This document shows, in pieces, positions 53,877 through 64,000 of a stretch of 64,000 bases of DNA. Each line of letters begins with the position of its first letter. Position 1 is the stretch's first letter. The translations under genes were made by a program, and so were the position numbers. The notes below the pieces were generated by a model. The model was not told where the DNA came from and made no database searches. It saw nothing but the letters and a program-made list of their open reading frames with translations. The stretch lies in assembly GCA_038030265.1 (NCBI GenBank), contig CM075943.1, positions 9,982,001-10,046,000 of the forward strand, read 5' to 3'. The stretch comes from Corythucha ciliata (Eukaryota; Arthropoda; Insecta; Hemiptera; Tingidae).

Positions 53877-55059
53877 TTCGTTTAGTATAATCTTTCTGCT
53901 GACCTTTCAGACACTAAATCGCAGGCTGATAAAATAAACGCACGATACAGTATCAAACGAGTTAATTAAGTGGATAGAAGAACTTTGCCTTGTGACGAAT
54001 TTTCAAGCGAAAGAGCCAAGTGAACAACGTTCGTCACTTTTTAAACATAGTATCCCTCTCTCCCAAACTGCAGGTAAAATAAACAAATCGGGGGATAATG
54101 ATTGTCGAAGGAAAACACCGAAACCCCGTTTCCTTTGCCACCTTTTGGTTTATTATTATTTATAATGTATGCGGCGCTAATTACACTCGTCATCCGTATA
54201 CGGGCTCGAAGGTGCTTAAAAAATAGCTTGTTTTGGGTCAAAAATATTCAGGTTGTGACTAAAAAAAAAAAATAAATGTTGTTTTAACCTGGAATGAGGA
54301 ACTTGCACATTTTTCAAGCACTAGTGTTTCTTGAAGATGGCTCTATAACGAGACAATTGCTGACATTAAACGTTGAAATAATCTAGGGTTAAACAAAAAA
54401 AATTGAGAGGGGGTTTGATTACGACAAAGGGCAGTTTGCAATGGATGGTGTTGTGAAGAGGGGAAAAGACGCGTTTTCTGGGGTTCAATATCTCTTGTTA
54501 TTTGTAAACAAAACATTTTAGAGTTCCCTCAAATGCTTCAAAACTGCACATTGACGTCATTTTCCCTCGCACCATCAATCCCCTCCTGAAAAACTTTGAA
54601 ATTTATTTAAAAATCACTAGGCGCACCAATCGGACTGCAACTACCGTTGATATCTTTCTGGCCAAGGGCCAATGAGGAAGTAACACATTTTCCAAAATCA
54701 TGCTGTCGTGATAGCTCGGGTACCAAAACTCATAAAAACACGATCCGTTCAAATAAAATCAGGACCTATATTTTTTTGATTAATTTTTAAAACTATTGGG
54801 TTGCGGGACCCATTTGAAATAGGCTAGACAGACTGATTGACGAAATAACAGCGTTCCGTTGACCTTCACAATAGCTTGCCCAAATCAAACAATAGGACTC
54901 AAGAGAATGGGAAGGACAAGGAGAAGGGCGATTCATGATAACAGCCAAGATGAGGAGGGTTGGGAGGGGTCACAACCCCTTAACTACGTCACGAGTCACA
55001 CACCGGCCGTTAAAGGTAATAAAAAAAATTGGCAAGTTTTATTACTTCGCTATAAGTCG
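53877..55059. other. non-coding stretch
   Basis: No supported gene. It may include the promoter of the minus-strand secreted-protein gene; no TATA box is obvious. Confidence 0.5.
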
Positions 55060-55373
55060 AAATCAACCATTTACGTACTAATTAGACCAGTCAATACAGA
55101 CACAAAAATCGGGGTAAATCGCAAACATGCATGTAATTGATTTTTTTGTTGCGTGTTGTTAGGACCAATGAGAGCACTTATTACTCAAGTTTGCAACCCT
55201 CAAAACCTTGTGCTTAACTCATGGCACTCGAAAAACTAAGAAATTTCATCACTTTTTCTGGTTTTTTAAACAAAGATACCAGAAGAAAGAGTTTTACGAG
55301 CATGACCACAGTATACATTGTTAAAGCCAACTAAATTTGCTACAATTTAAGCCATGTCCGAGCATCCTGGGTC

Positions 55374-55860
55374 TGTTAGTTCAGGGAATACAGTCTATTA
55401 TGTACCCGATTATTAATCCATGGGCATGCGCCACTCGAAACGTATACATCTCATTTGCCCCCTCGTTAGTTGGTCATGAGCTTCTTACAAATATACATCT
55501 CACCTCACGAAGGCGTTTTCTTCCTACTCTATCCTCCCTCATACATAACAGTTGGCGACGAGGATCACCAGGCTATTCGCGTTCGCGATGTTTTCGGGAC
55601 TTTCCCGCGATAGTTCTGTGTCTGTGTTAATTTCAGTCATTTTCTGCGCTTCAGTTTATTTTATTTTTTTTACATTTCATTGTCTGCATTGCTCTCGGGA
55701 CGCCATGAACGATCCCCCCGCACCTACCCCCGGCCTTGCCGAACTCACGGCAGCGCTCAACAGGTTCGTCTCGCGACTGACGCCATCACCGGCAGCGGCC
55801 ACACCCGCTTCTACATCGTCGGGCCCCAGGTCTGTTCAACAAAATACCTAATCTCGCCGA
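55374..55860 (+). mobile_element. Gypsy-type LTR, primer site and Gag start (truncated)
   Basis: LTR 55374-55550 (177 bp) begins TGTTAG and ends CATAACA, with TGTTA/TAACA termini. It is followed at once by GTTGGCGACGAGGATC, a typical Gypsy primer-binding site, then a leader and an ATG at 55705. That frame (49 codons, MNDPPAPTPGLAELTAALNR...) looks like a Gag N-terminus. The copy stops near 55850, where left-arm sequence resumes, so only the 5' end of the element is present. Confidence 0.75.
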
Positions 55861-57001
55861 AAAGCGAGATTTCATTGGTAGGGTAATTTTTCAAGACCCG
55901 TAGCACTCAAACACACGGTGATTGGTACTTGGGTGAACAAAATGAGAGGGGTAATTGTACACCAAAAATGCAACAACAAATTTCGTATGACCTAAGGTCA
56001 GATTTCCATTCCTAGTTCAGATAATCAATTTGTTGTTTTTTAGCACATCACGGGTTTTCGCAACAAAAACATATATGTAACAAGGGAAGTAAGCGTCCTA
56101 GGTTAAATCCAACGACACCACTGAAAAGAGCACTCTTTTTTTTTGTGTGGGTAAACACATTTTGTCTAATGATAGCGAAAGATTCTTTGAGTAAGTAATG
56201 GTGCTCCCAGCACCTGGCAAGTTCCTCTAAAACTGTATGAAGTAACTCAGTTTAATACTTCATGCTTATTTTACTTCTGTCCTTTGCAATATCTTAATAA
56301 AAATCCATTGTTATACCAAAACATGAGGCAATTAGGCCCATTTTGAGTGCCTACAAGAAGATCAAGAGCCATTCCCAAAACTTTTTTTTTTTTAAGCTTA
56401 ATTCACTTTTCCTATGCTATGAGGACAGACAAATAAAAGTGGAATAAACTGAAAAAAAAATCTTGGAATAGCTTTCGTATCTTCTTTTAGGCACTCAAAA
56501 TGGTCCTAATTGCCTCATTTGTTGGTATAACAATGAATTTTTCTCAAAACATTGCGAAGGACAGGAGTAAAATAAGCATGAAGTATTAAACCAAGTTACT
56601 TCACACAGCTTTAGAGGAATTAGCCGGGCGCTGGGAGTACCATGGCTAATGTAGTCTAGCTTTGAACAGTTGTCAAAAACTGACATTTTTTAAAATATCC
56701 TGATATTTTCCCAGTTTACTCCAAGAATCTTTCGCTAACTTTGGACAAAATATCCTCACTCACACATAAAAAAGTGTGCTCTTTTCATTGGTGTCGTTGG
56801 ATTTAACCTAGGACGCATGCTTCCCAAGTTACAGCTTTTTTTCTTGCGAAAACCAGTGATGTGCTGAAAAACGTGAAAAAATCTATTATCTCGACTAGGA
56901 AACGAATCGGACCCTAGGTCATAAGACAATTTTTGTTGCATTTTGGATGTTCAATCACCCCTATTATTTTGCTCAACCAAGTACCAGTCACCCTGTCCTA
57001 T

Positions 57002-57089
57002 AGAATATCCACGCGAAAATAAATTTTAGGCAATAGCGTCAGATTCAAATTGAGCTACTGCCTAAGAATCATTCTCGCGTGGATATTCT
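57002..57089. mobile_element. 88-bp foldback MITE
   Basis: Terminal inverted repeats of 15 bp are perfect (AGAATATCCACGCGA and TCGCGTGGATATTCT). An inner pair (TTAGGCAATAGC and GCTACTGCCTAA) nearly matches too, so almost the whole element folds on itself. It is absent from the corresponding place in the left arm. Target duplication is unclear. Confidence 0.8.
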
Positions 57090-57500
57090 GTAAGACCATT
57101 ATGTTTGAGTGCTACGGGTCTTGAAAAATAACCCTATCAATAAAATCTCGCATTTTGGCGATATTACATATTTCTTGATTGGCTGTATTTCCGAAAATAA
57201 CAAACGTAGGACGCTCGGGCTGGGCTTAAATTGTAGCAAATTTAGTTGGCTTCAACAATGTATACTGTGGTCATGCTCGAAAAACGCTTTCTTCTGGTAT
57301 TTTTGTTTAACAACCTAAAAAATTGATGGAATTTCGTGGTTTTTCGAGTGCCACGAGTTGAGCACAAGGTTTTGAAGGTTGCAAATTTGAGTATAAACTG
57401 CTCTCATTGGCCCTAACAATGTGCAAAAGAAAAAACAATTACATGCATATTTGCGATGTTTGCTGTTTATATTGACTGGCCTAAATATTCAATTCCTGGT

Positions 57501-58459
57501 CATATTTAGTCATTTTCTTCCGAAAAAAAAATGTTTCCAGCGATTTTAATTTTTTATGTTACTCTTACCAAATCGAGCAGTCATGCAAGTTCCCCATTAC
57601 AAAAAACGACATAATTGACATGTTGAGAAGACTGACTGTTGTCTGTGGTCTGTTGACTGTTGTCACTATTGAGAAGTTGTCATAGGTTCAAACATTATAT
57701 TTCTATAGAACCATACCAGCGGCTGTGTTTTAATGTTTTAACACTTTTGAAAACTGAATTAAAATCGCCTTTCTGGTCTTTTGACCAGAAAAGACCAGTA
57801 AAATGGTGGAGCTCCAGTAAAATGGTGTGATTTAATAGTCCAGTAATCCGAAATAATACTGTTTGCAGTTTATTGAGTTCACTTATTCCAAAAGTACAAA
57901 GTGAATGCATACCTGTGTTATCACCACTCGTACACGTTACATCTACCTTGTAGTTGAAATCATGAAGTCGAACTCCAAAAACGAGACGGGAACGCAATGA
58001 CCTTCACGACTAACAAGTCGTACATTCTACGGTATACCTTCATCTACCCCTCGCTGTTTAGAAATGTGCGCGTTAAGGGGGAGTTGTACCTTGTACAGTG
58101 TTTTCATGGCCACTCCCCCCCCCCTTATACTTACAAATACCTCGCAGACTTGGCGTCACGCAAATTATCGCTGGTATTCGTGCGGAACGTCATGGTATCA
58201 TATTAATCTCCAGGAAATTCTGCACGCGCGTACGATCTTCCTTTTTCATATTCCACCCCCCAAACAAATGATATGAGCACACTTAAACTTTTACCTTGAA
58301 AATTCACGCTCTTTCGACGACGAATTTAAAAAAGCAAAATCGTACCTGCCATCGTGTCATCCTGGTTTCGTCTAAATGGACATAATAAGCTTCCAAGTCG
58401 ATGTTAAGCCTTCAAAACAAGCTCAACTTGCTTCCGACGCTCCCTCGAACTCACGAACA
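57501..58459. other. non-coding stretch
   Basis: No supported gene or named repeat; one C-run at about 58116-58124. Confidence 0.5.
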
Positions 58460-59132
58460 CCCCCGGAAATGCCCATCTCACAACCCAATTAGAACGCTAG
58501 AAAACGCTTGAAATTGATTTGAACCACACCTTGTCACTTATTGACAATCATTTCTTTGTTGACAAGCTACCGGTATATTCTATACTTCTGGTCATTTGAG
58601 GACCAAATCTTGTCAAAAACCACGATTTTGTATCTTTTTCTTGTGTTTTGAGGCGATTACAGGAATTTTGTATTAGGAGATTATGATGTGTTAGGAGCCG
58701 AAGTAGGCCGAAAGAAATTATTCCTTCATTTGGTTTGGCGTGGCTTGAAAAAGGCATAAAATTCCCACTCGGTCCAAGTGGGCCCAAATTGCACGCCCAT
58801 CTCTCAACCCAATTAGCACGCTAGAAAACGATTAAACCACATCCTGTCACTTATTCCCAAACATTTCTTTGTTGGAAAGCTCCCGGCAGATTCCATCGTC
58901 CTCGCCGTTGGTGACCAAATCTGTTCAAAGATAATGATTTTCCCCCTTTTTTGAAAGTTGAATGCTATTATCGGGGTTTCCTATCTTTTGCATCAGGATA
59001 ATATGATGTGATCAGAGCTCGGATTCTATCAAAAATTATATCGTCTAAGATCTCCAGGCACATTCTACTCTCCTGGTCATGCTAAATCTAGTCAAAAACG
59101 ACGATTTTGCCCCTTTTTTCAAGAGTGATACT
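58460..59132 (+). repeat. tandem repeat of about 330 bp (two copies and a part)
   Basis: Words such as CAACCCAATTAG, ACGCTAGAAAACG, CATTTCTTTGTTG and GACCAAATCT recur at 58464 and about 58795. A third, partial unit starts near 59040 (CTCCTGGTCATG, AAAACGACGATTTTG). Copies are clearly diverged. Confidence 0.75.
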
Positions 59133-59760
59133 CAGTGGCGGATCCAAGGAAGGGGCCACCGGGGCCATGGCCCCTCCCTTGGAGTTGAGGTCACTTGCGC
59201 AAAAAAAAAATTACCAAAATCTCCCACAAAATCCTATCGAGGAGGGGTGATTACCTCTAATTTTAGGGTCATTTTGTCAGAGACTCGAGGGTGGAACCCG
59301 ACCACGTCAAGGGAAAAATGAATGCGAAAGGTCTCGCCAAGGGCAAACTTTAAGCGAAACGTCACATTGTGAGGGAAAAAAACTCTTTCGAAAGGCCGCG
59401 GCACAACGAGTAAACTATATACGCAAAATGCCCCACGGCGGGCAAAACGCAACATTCGGGAAAACAGTCACGTGAATCGTTCATCTTTGTTTTGTTGGTT
59501 TTCTTAGTTTTGCCTTAGTGGCGATAAGATTGCTGATGAGGGGCACCGGGATTGGGCCCGAAATGCATACTGTCAAAAACTACGCGGCTGTAATTGTTCA
59601 AATTTAAATAACCAACTTTCCATTTGACACTCACGTGAATCGCCACATTCAATGCGACATTTTCGTGAAATGCAGCGTCAAGGGAAACAAATAATGCGAA
59701 ACGCTTCTCCAAGAGCAATGTTAAGGTGACATTATTGTCTATTTTATGAAAAAACTCGTC
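59133..59760 (-). repeat. end module, inverted copy (copy C)
   Basis: Reverse complement of 7866-8453: starts CAGTGGCGGATCC, then the palindrome (15-bp arms CCAAGGAAGGGGCCA and TGGCCCCTCCCTTGG with one mismatch), then the same internal sequence, ending at the 20-bp array. Confidence 0.85.
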
Positions 59761-60975
59761 GGTTTCACGAAAAAATGGTCAATTGCATAACGAAATTGTC
59801 TGTTTTATGAGAAAAAGGAGAAAACATTCAATTTTGTAAGGCATCTTAAGCCTATGAGCATAATGGTTAATTTTATGAGGAAATTTTCAGTCTAAAAGGT
59901 GTCAATTCGATGAGTACATCGTCAGTTTAGTAAGATAATAGTCAATTTTATGAAGAAAATGACAATTGTAAAAGGAATTGTCAATATAATGAGAAAATTG
60001 GCTTTTTTGAATGAATTTTCAGAAATGATCAATGTAAGAGTGAATTGTCAATTTTATGAGGAAATTATTAATTTTATGGGGTAATTGTCTATTTTATGAG
60101 GAAATTATCAATTTTATGAGGAAATTGCCACTTTTATGGGGGAATGGTCAATTTCATGAGGAAATTGTCTATTTTATGGCGAAATTGTCAATTTTATGAG
60201 GAAATTGTCTATTTTATGGGGAAATTGTCAATTTTATACGGAAATCGTGAATTTCACGAGGACATTGTATGCTTTATAATAAAATTGTCAATTTTATATG
60301 GAAATCGTGAATTCTACGAGGAAATGTATATGTTATAGGAAATGGTAAATTTCATGAAGAAATAGTCAATTTTATAGGCAAAATAGTCTATGCTATGATG
60401 AAATAGTCAATTTGATGAAGAAATTGTCAATTTGATGAAGAAATTGTCAATTTGATGAAGTAATTGTCAATTTATGAGGAAATTGTCACTTTTATGCGGA
60501 AATAGTATGCTTTATAAGGAAATGGTCACTTTCATTAGGAAATGGTAAATTTTATGGGGAAATTGTTAATTATATGAGGAATTGTCAATTTTTAGAGTAA
60601 ATTGTCTCTTTTACGAGGAAATTTTCACTTTTATGGGGAAATTGTCAATTTTATGGAGAAATAATAATTTTTGTGTGGAAATTGTCTAGTTTATGAGGAA
60701 ATTGTCTAGTTTATGAGGAAATTGACAAGTTTATGAGGGAATTGTCTATTTTGTGGTGATATTGTCAATTTTTTGAGGAAATTGTCAATTCTATCAGGAA
60801 ATTGTATTATGTTATAAGGAAATTTGTCAATTTTATGAAGAAATACTCAATTTTATGGGGGAATTACCAATTTTATGAGGAGATCGTGAATTTTATGAGA
60901 AAATTGTATGCTTTACAAGGAAATGTCAATTTCACGAAGAGACTGTCAATTTTATGAGAAAATTGTCAATTACAT
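59760..60975 (-). repeat. 20-bp minisatellite array C, inverted
   Basis: About 60 units of the same family as arrays A and B, in opposite orientation (GTCAATTTTATGAGGAAATT). The order of variants next to the end module mirrors that of array A. Confidence 0.93.
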
Positions 60976-61072
60976 TGCTCAATTAGTTGCTCTTTAGCCT
61001 TCAACGAGTGAATGTCTATAGAGTGCCTACGTTTATTTTGTTGTGTTTGAAGGAGGAAGGATTTATTGAACT

Positions 61073-61537
61073 ATGGATTTGTGCTCTAAATGCCACACCT
61101 GCCTGGGTGATGGAGTTTTCTTTTCGTGTACGGGATGTTCCGGTAAGTTTCATCCTTTGTGTGTTAATAAGAACGAAGCGTAAGCCACGGTCTGTGATGC
61201 TTTCCGAACAGGAGTTGCTGACGCTAATTTAAAACGCGAGAGACGTATTATTGTCAAATTTGCAACTGAGAAGGACAAGATAAAAGTTGTTGATGAAGCG
61301 AAAAAGTTAAAGTTAAAAGCAAACGACCTAATTCCTTCTTGGCCGGACACTCCGATTTACATCAATGACCATTTGACCCCGAACGTGATGAATCTGCTGT
61401 ATAAAACAAAAGTATTCGCGCGCGAAAATGGTTTTAAGTTTGTCTGGTGCCGGAACTTTAAAGTTTTTCTGCGTAAAGACACTGACTCTAAAAGGCTTCT
61501 TATTTCTAGGGAGGAGGATCTTGCTGTTCTTAAATAG
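61073..61537 (+). pseudogene. CR1/L2-like LINE ORF1 with PHD-like zinc finger (one stop, shortened)
   Basis: ATG 61073 starts a PHD-type finger: CSKCHTC..., CTGCSGKFHPLC with the Cys4-His-Cys3 spacing. A single TAA at 61181-61183 interrupts the frame, which then continues in phase to TAG at 61535-61537. The second half (RRIIVKFATEKDKIK, SWPDTPIYINDHLTP, FVWCRNFKVFLRKD) matches the C-terminal domain of ORF1 proteins in CR1/L2-type LINEs, related to the baculovirus FP domain. At about 155 codons it is much shorter than usual, so the middle (coiled coil) seems deleted. In active relatives ORF1 packages the element RNA. Confidence 0.8.
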
Positions 61538-61607
61538 TTGTTCCCTTATTTTGTTAATTTGCTTTATCTAGTGTAATTAGTCGATTAATTTTTTGTCCCC
61601 TTTTGTT

Positions 61608-64000
61608 ATGGATGAATTTAGTGAGTTTTTAGATGATACATGCAGTATTAGTTCTATTAATTGCGGGGATCTTCAAGTTGCAGAACACCACCTGTCGAGT
61701 TTTGATGGTCTTAAACTGTGTGCTATTAATATTCGAAGTTTAAAGAAAAATTTTGATTCTTTTTTGTTATTTTTTGTTATTTTTATCAGCTTTTAAGGTC
61801 GATTTTGATATAATAGTACTAGGTGAAACATGGAATTTGGATCAACTTAATTTTACTATTCCGGGATTTGTTGAATATAAAAGTAATGATTGTCTGAATA
61901 AATCTGAGGGAGTCTCTGTTTATTTTAATGAACGTCGGATTGGGTGTATTGAGTTGAGTGACGTTCAACTTGGTTGTAACTCTATTTTTGGGGAGTTCAA
62001 TTTTAAGGGTTTCAGGTATGCTATAACTGCCATTTACAGGTCCCCCAGTAGATGTGTTCTTGACTTTTTAGCTAATTTAGACGACCATTTCTTGCGTTCT
62101 GGTGTTGGTTGTAGGGTTCACTTTCTAGTTGGTGACGTAAATATTGATTTGTTAAATCCTTCATCTAATTCTAATGAATACTGTAACATTTTAGCAAAGG
62201 CTGGTTTTGTTTCTGTAATAAATCTACCTACTAGAGTAGTAGATAGAACCAAGTCATGCATCGACCACATTTTTGTGAAAGGGGTTAATCCTGGTAATAG
62301 TGTGGGAATTGTCTATGATGCGGATATTACGGACCATTTCATGTGCCTAGGGAGCCTTGCGATAGATTGTTCCCCGAGTGTTGGCTCGCAAAGTAAAGAT
62401 AATGTAAGGGGTAGAAATAGAAAGTTTGTGTATAGAGATGTAGTCAACTATGATAAACTGGAATCCGTACTGAAAGAGGAAAATTGGGAATCCGTTTATA
62501 AGAACACGTATGACGTGAACAAAGCACTAGATCAGTTTGTAAATAAGTTGGAAAATATGGTTAGTTCTTGTTCAATTAATCAAGTGTTCAAGGTTAAAAA
62601 TAAACACACGAAATTAACTGATTGGATAACTAACTATAACTAACTGGATTTTTCGGAAGTGGGGAGACAGTGTAAGGAAGGTATTGATGTTCCTGACGCT
62701 GAAAGAATCAATATGGTGAATGAAAGGTGTGATCCTAGGATCGTCAGGGAATCTATTTTCCTTTCGCCAGTTACTCCTCAAGAAGTCCTTAGCTACTTGA
62801 TTAAAATAAAAAAGACAAGCAGCTGTGTAATTGGTAATCTAAAGAACGTCGTTCTCAGACAAATTGCATCTTTTATTGGTGCTCCCATCGCCCATTTGTT
62901 CAACTTAGGCTTTTCGACTGGGACTTTTCCTGATATTTTCAAGAAAACTGTCATTATACCTGTCCATAAGGGTGGAGATACTAAACTCCTAAGCAATTAT
63001 AGACCTATAGCACTGACATCTGCTTTAGCTAAAGTATTTGAAAAATGTATTAAAACTCGACTTTGTGATTTCTTGGATAAACATGAAATTTTGTCACCAA
63101 ACCAATATGGGTCTAGAAAAAGACGTAGTACTGAGCATGCTCTGTTTAATCTACACAATTCAATTCTAGATAAATTGGATAATGGGGTGCATGTACTGGG
63201 TGTTTTTCTTGACGTTAAAAAAGCGTTTGACACTATTGACCATGAGTTGTTAGTGAGTAAATTACTTAATTGTGGAATTTGTGGGGTGACTCTTGACATT
63301 CTATGGTCGTTCTTGAAAGACAGACCATGTGTCACTAGGATAGGGGATAAGTATAGTAGGGTAGTAATATTAAAGTGTGGCGTGCCGCAGGGCTCAGTCT
63401 TGGGTCCTTTGTTGTTCCTGATCTTTGTGAACGATTTGCTCAACCTAAAACTCTCGGGTGAGATTCAGGCATTTGCAGATGATACCTGTCTCATATTTAG
63501 TCATTCGAATTGGGATCATTTGGTTAATCTTGCTAGTAGCGAATTACAAGTCGTAAAGACGTGGTATGATAACAATCTGCTTAGCTTGAGTTTAGCAAAG
63601 ACGGCGGCAATTCGTTTTTCTTTAAAAAAAAAAAAAAGTGCGTAATCCAATCGCTACTTCTTTTAAAATACATAAGTATGTGTGTACTGCGGGTCAGAAT
63701 TTACAGTATGACTGTCAAGACGTAAGATACACTTTGGAACATAAATATTTGGGAATCCTATTCGATTGTAATTTAAAATTTAAAAACCATGTTTCTAAAT
63801 TAGTTTCTCGTATGCGTAAGTTATTTTATAGATTTAGAATTCTTCGTTCCGTTTTACCCTTAGATCTTTTGAAATCTGTTTATTTTGCTTTGGTTGAATC
63901 AATTTTATGTTACGGTGTGGTGATTTGGGGGTCCACTGTGAAATCCCATCTAAAATCTGTCCGGTCTGCTCAAAATACCCTTATTAAGATCATTTTGTGT
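61608..64000 (+). pseudogene. CR1/L2-like LINE ORF2: endonuclease and reverse transcriptase (cut by window end)
   Basis: ATG 61608 begins ORF2. The endonuclease opens with LKLCAINIRSLKKNF, shifts frame near 61760, and continues with DFDIIVLGETWNL, VHFLVGDVNIDLL and DHIFVKG to a stop at 62641-62643. RT follows from 62659: [82 protein letters not shown] and the catalytic FADDTCL (63472-63492). A second shift at an A-run (63627-63640) precedes the C-terminal part (EHKYLGILFDCNLKFKNHV), which runs off the window. The linker between endonuclease and RT is shorter than normal, so another deletion is likely. Confidence 0.92.

Larger units (their letters stand above)
55060..57500. repeat. large imperfect inverted repeat
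   Basis: Left arm about 55060-56384, right arm about 56463-57500, spacer about 78 bp. Matching words include ATTGTTATACCAA, GAGGCAATTAGG, CATTTTGAGTGCCT, GTAGCACTCAAACA, TTTTTCAAGACCCGTAG, TACTTGG and CTACAATTTAAGCC, each inverted in the other arm. The left arm alone has an LTR-element insertion (55374-55851); the right arm alone has an 88-bp MITE (57002-57089). Confidence 0.88.

Noticed and set aside
60144..60338. Open frame with a 20-residue repeating peptide in the 20-bp satellite (also 7439-7648)
   Set aside because: A 20-bp unit without stops on one strand gives such frames automatically; there is no start context or sign of selection.
1..64000. tRNA or rRNA genes
   Set aside because: I found no cloverleaf with a GGTTCGAATCC-type B box and no conserved rRNA sequence on reading through; a dedicated scan was not possible.

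Overview
This window is animal (metazoan) nuclear DNA. It carries one multi-exon neuronal receptor gene with GT-AG introns and an AATAAA signal, poly(A)-tailed non-LTR elements, LTR elements, hAT-like and MULE-like DNA transposons, and very large minisatellite arrays. The short introns (about 58-130 bp) inside the receptor exon clusters and the mix of Jockey-like, CR1-like, Copia and Gypsy elements suggest an arthropod or other ecdysozoan. The species cannot be named from sequence alone.

The anchor gene is a GABA-B metabotropic receptor, subunit-2 type, on the + strand. It has about 18 coding exons between 22035 and 52671 and predicts a protein of about 1020 residues: signal peptide, venus-flytrap ligand domain, seven membrane helices, coiled coil and long tail. 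The exons lie in three groups. The first exon is at 22.0 kb. A tight cluster at 37.4-40.9 kb holds the ligand domain and TM1-TM4. A second cluster at 51.0-52.7 kb holds TM5-TM7 and the tail. Introns of 15.0 kb and 10.2 kb separate the groups and are packed with mobile DNA. A small two-exon gene for a putative secreted peptide (about 103 aa) lies tail to tail with the receptor on the - strand (53042-53876).

Region by region: 0-2.1 kb holds two GC-rich unrecognised ORFs, then a polypurine tract, a TATA box and an LTR-like or promoter-like segment. 5.3-8.5 kb holds a 20-bp-unit satellite array with a conserved end module. 8.77-14.28 kb is an hAT-like shell with 8-bp target duplications, filled with a roughly 30-bp minisatellite, into which an almost intact Gypsy element (minus strand, 9627-13636, TSD GCCAA) inserted. 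14.8-17.3 kb holds another copy of the end module abutting a broken minus-strand LINE. 17.6-20.5 kb is 30-bp-class minisatellite. The 15-kb receptor intron contains a Jockey-clade LINE (about 23.55-30.6 kb) split by a Copia element (24146-28442, TSD ATTGT). The Copia element holds a foreign hairpin-rich insert with poly(A). The intron continues with a MULE-like transposon (about 30.69-32.23 kb) and a partly duplicated, decayed Gypsy relic (32.2-36.3 kb). The 10-kb intron holds a second 20-bp satellite array (42.4-45.5 kb) and two nested hAT-like shells (46013-49260 containing 46332-48653), again filled with the 30-bp family. 55.06-57.5 kb is a large imperfect inverted repeat whose arms received different insertions. 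59.1-61.0 kb is an inverted copy of the end module plus 20-bp satellite. 61.07 kb to the end is a broken CR1/L2-like LINE whose ORF1 starts with a PHD-like zinc finger.

The best-supported discoveries are structural. Nested insertions are proven by target-site duplications at several levels. hAT-like ends repeatedly enclose the same minisatellite family. A hairpin-dense RNA-like sequence with a poly(A) tail sits inside Copia. The MULE-like element has clustered inverted 12-mers and a perfect 26-bp foldback just before its transposase gene.
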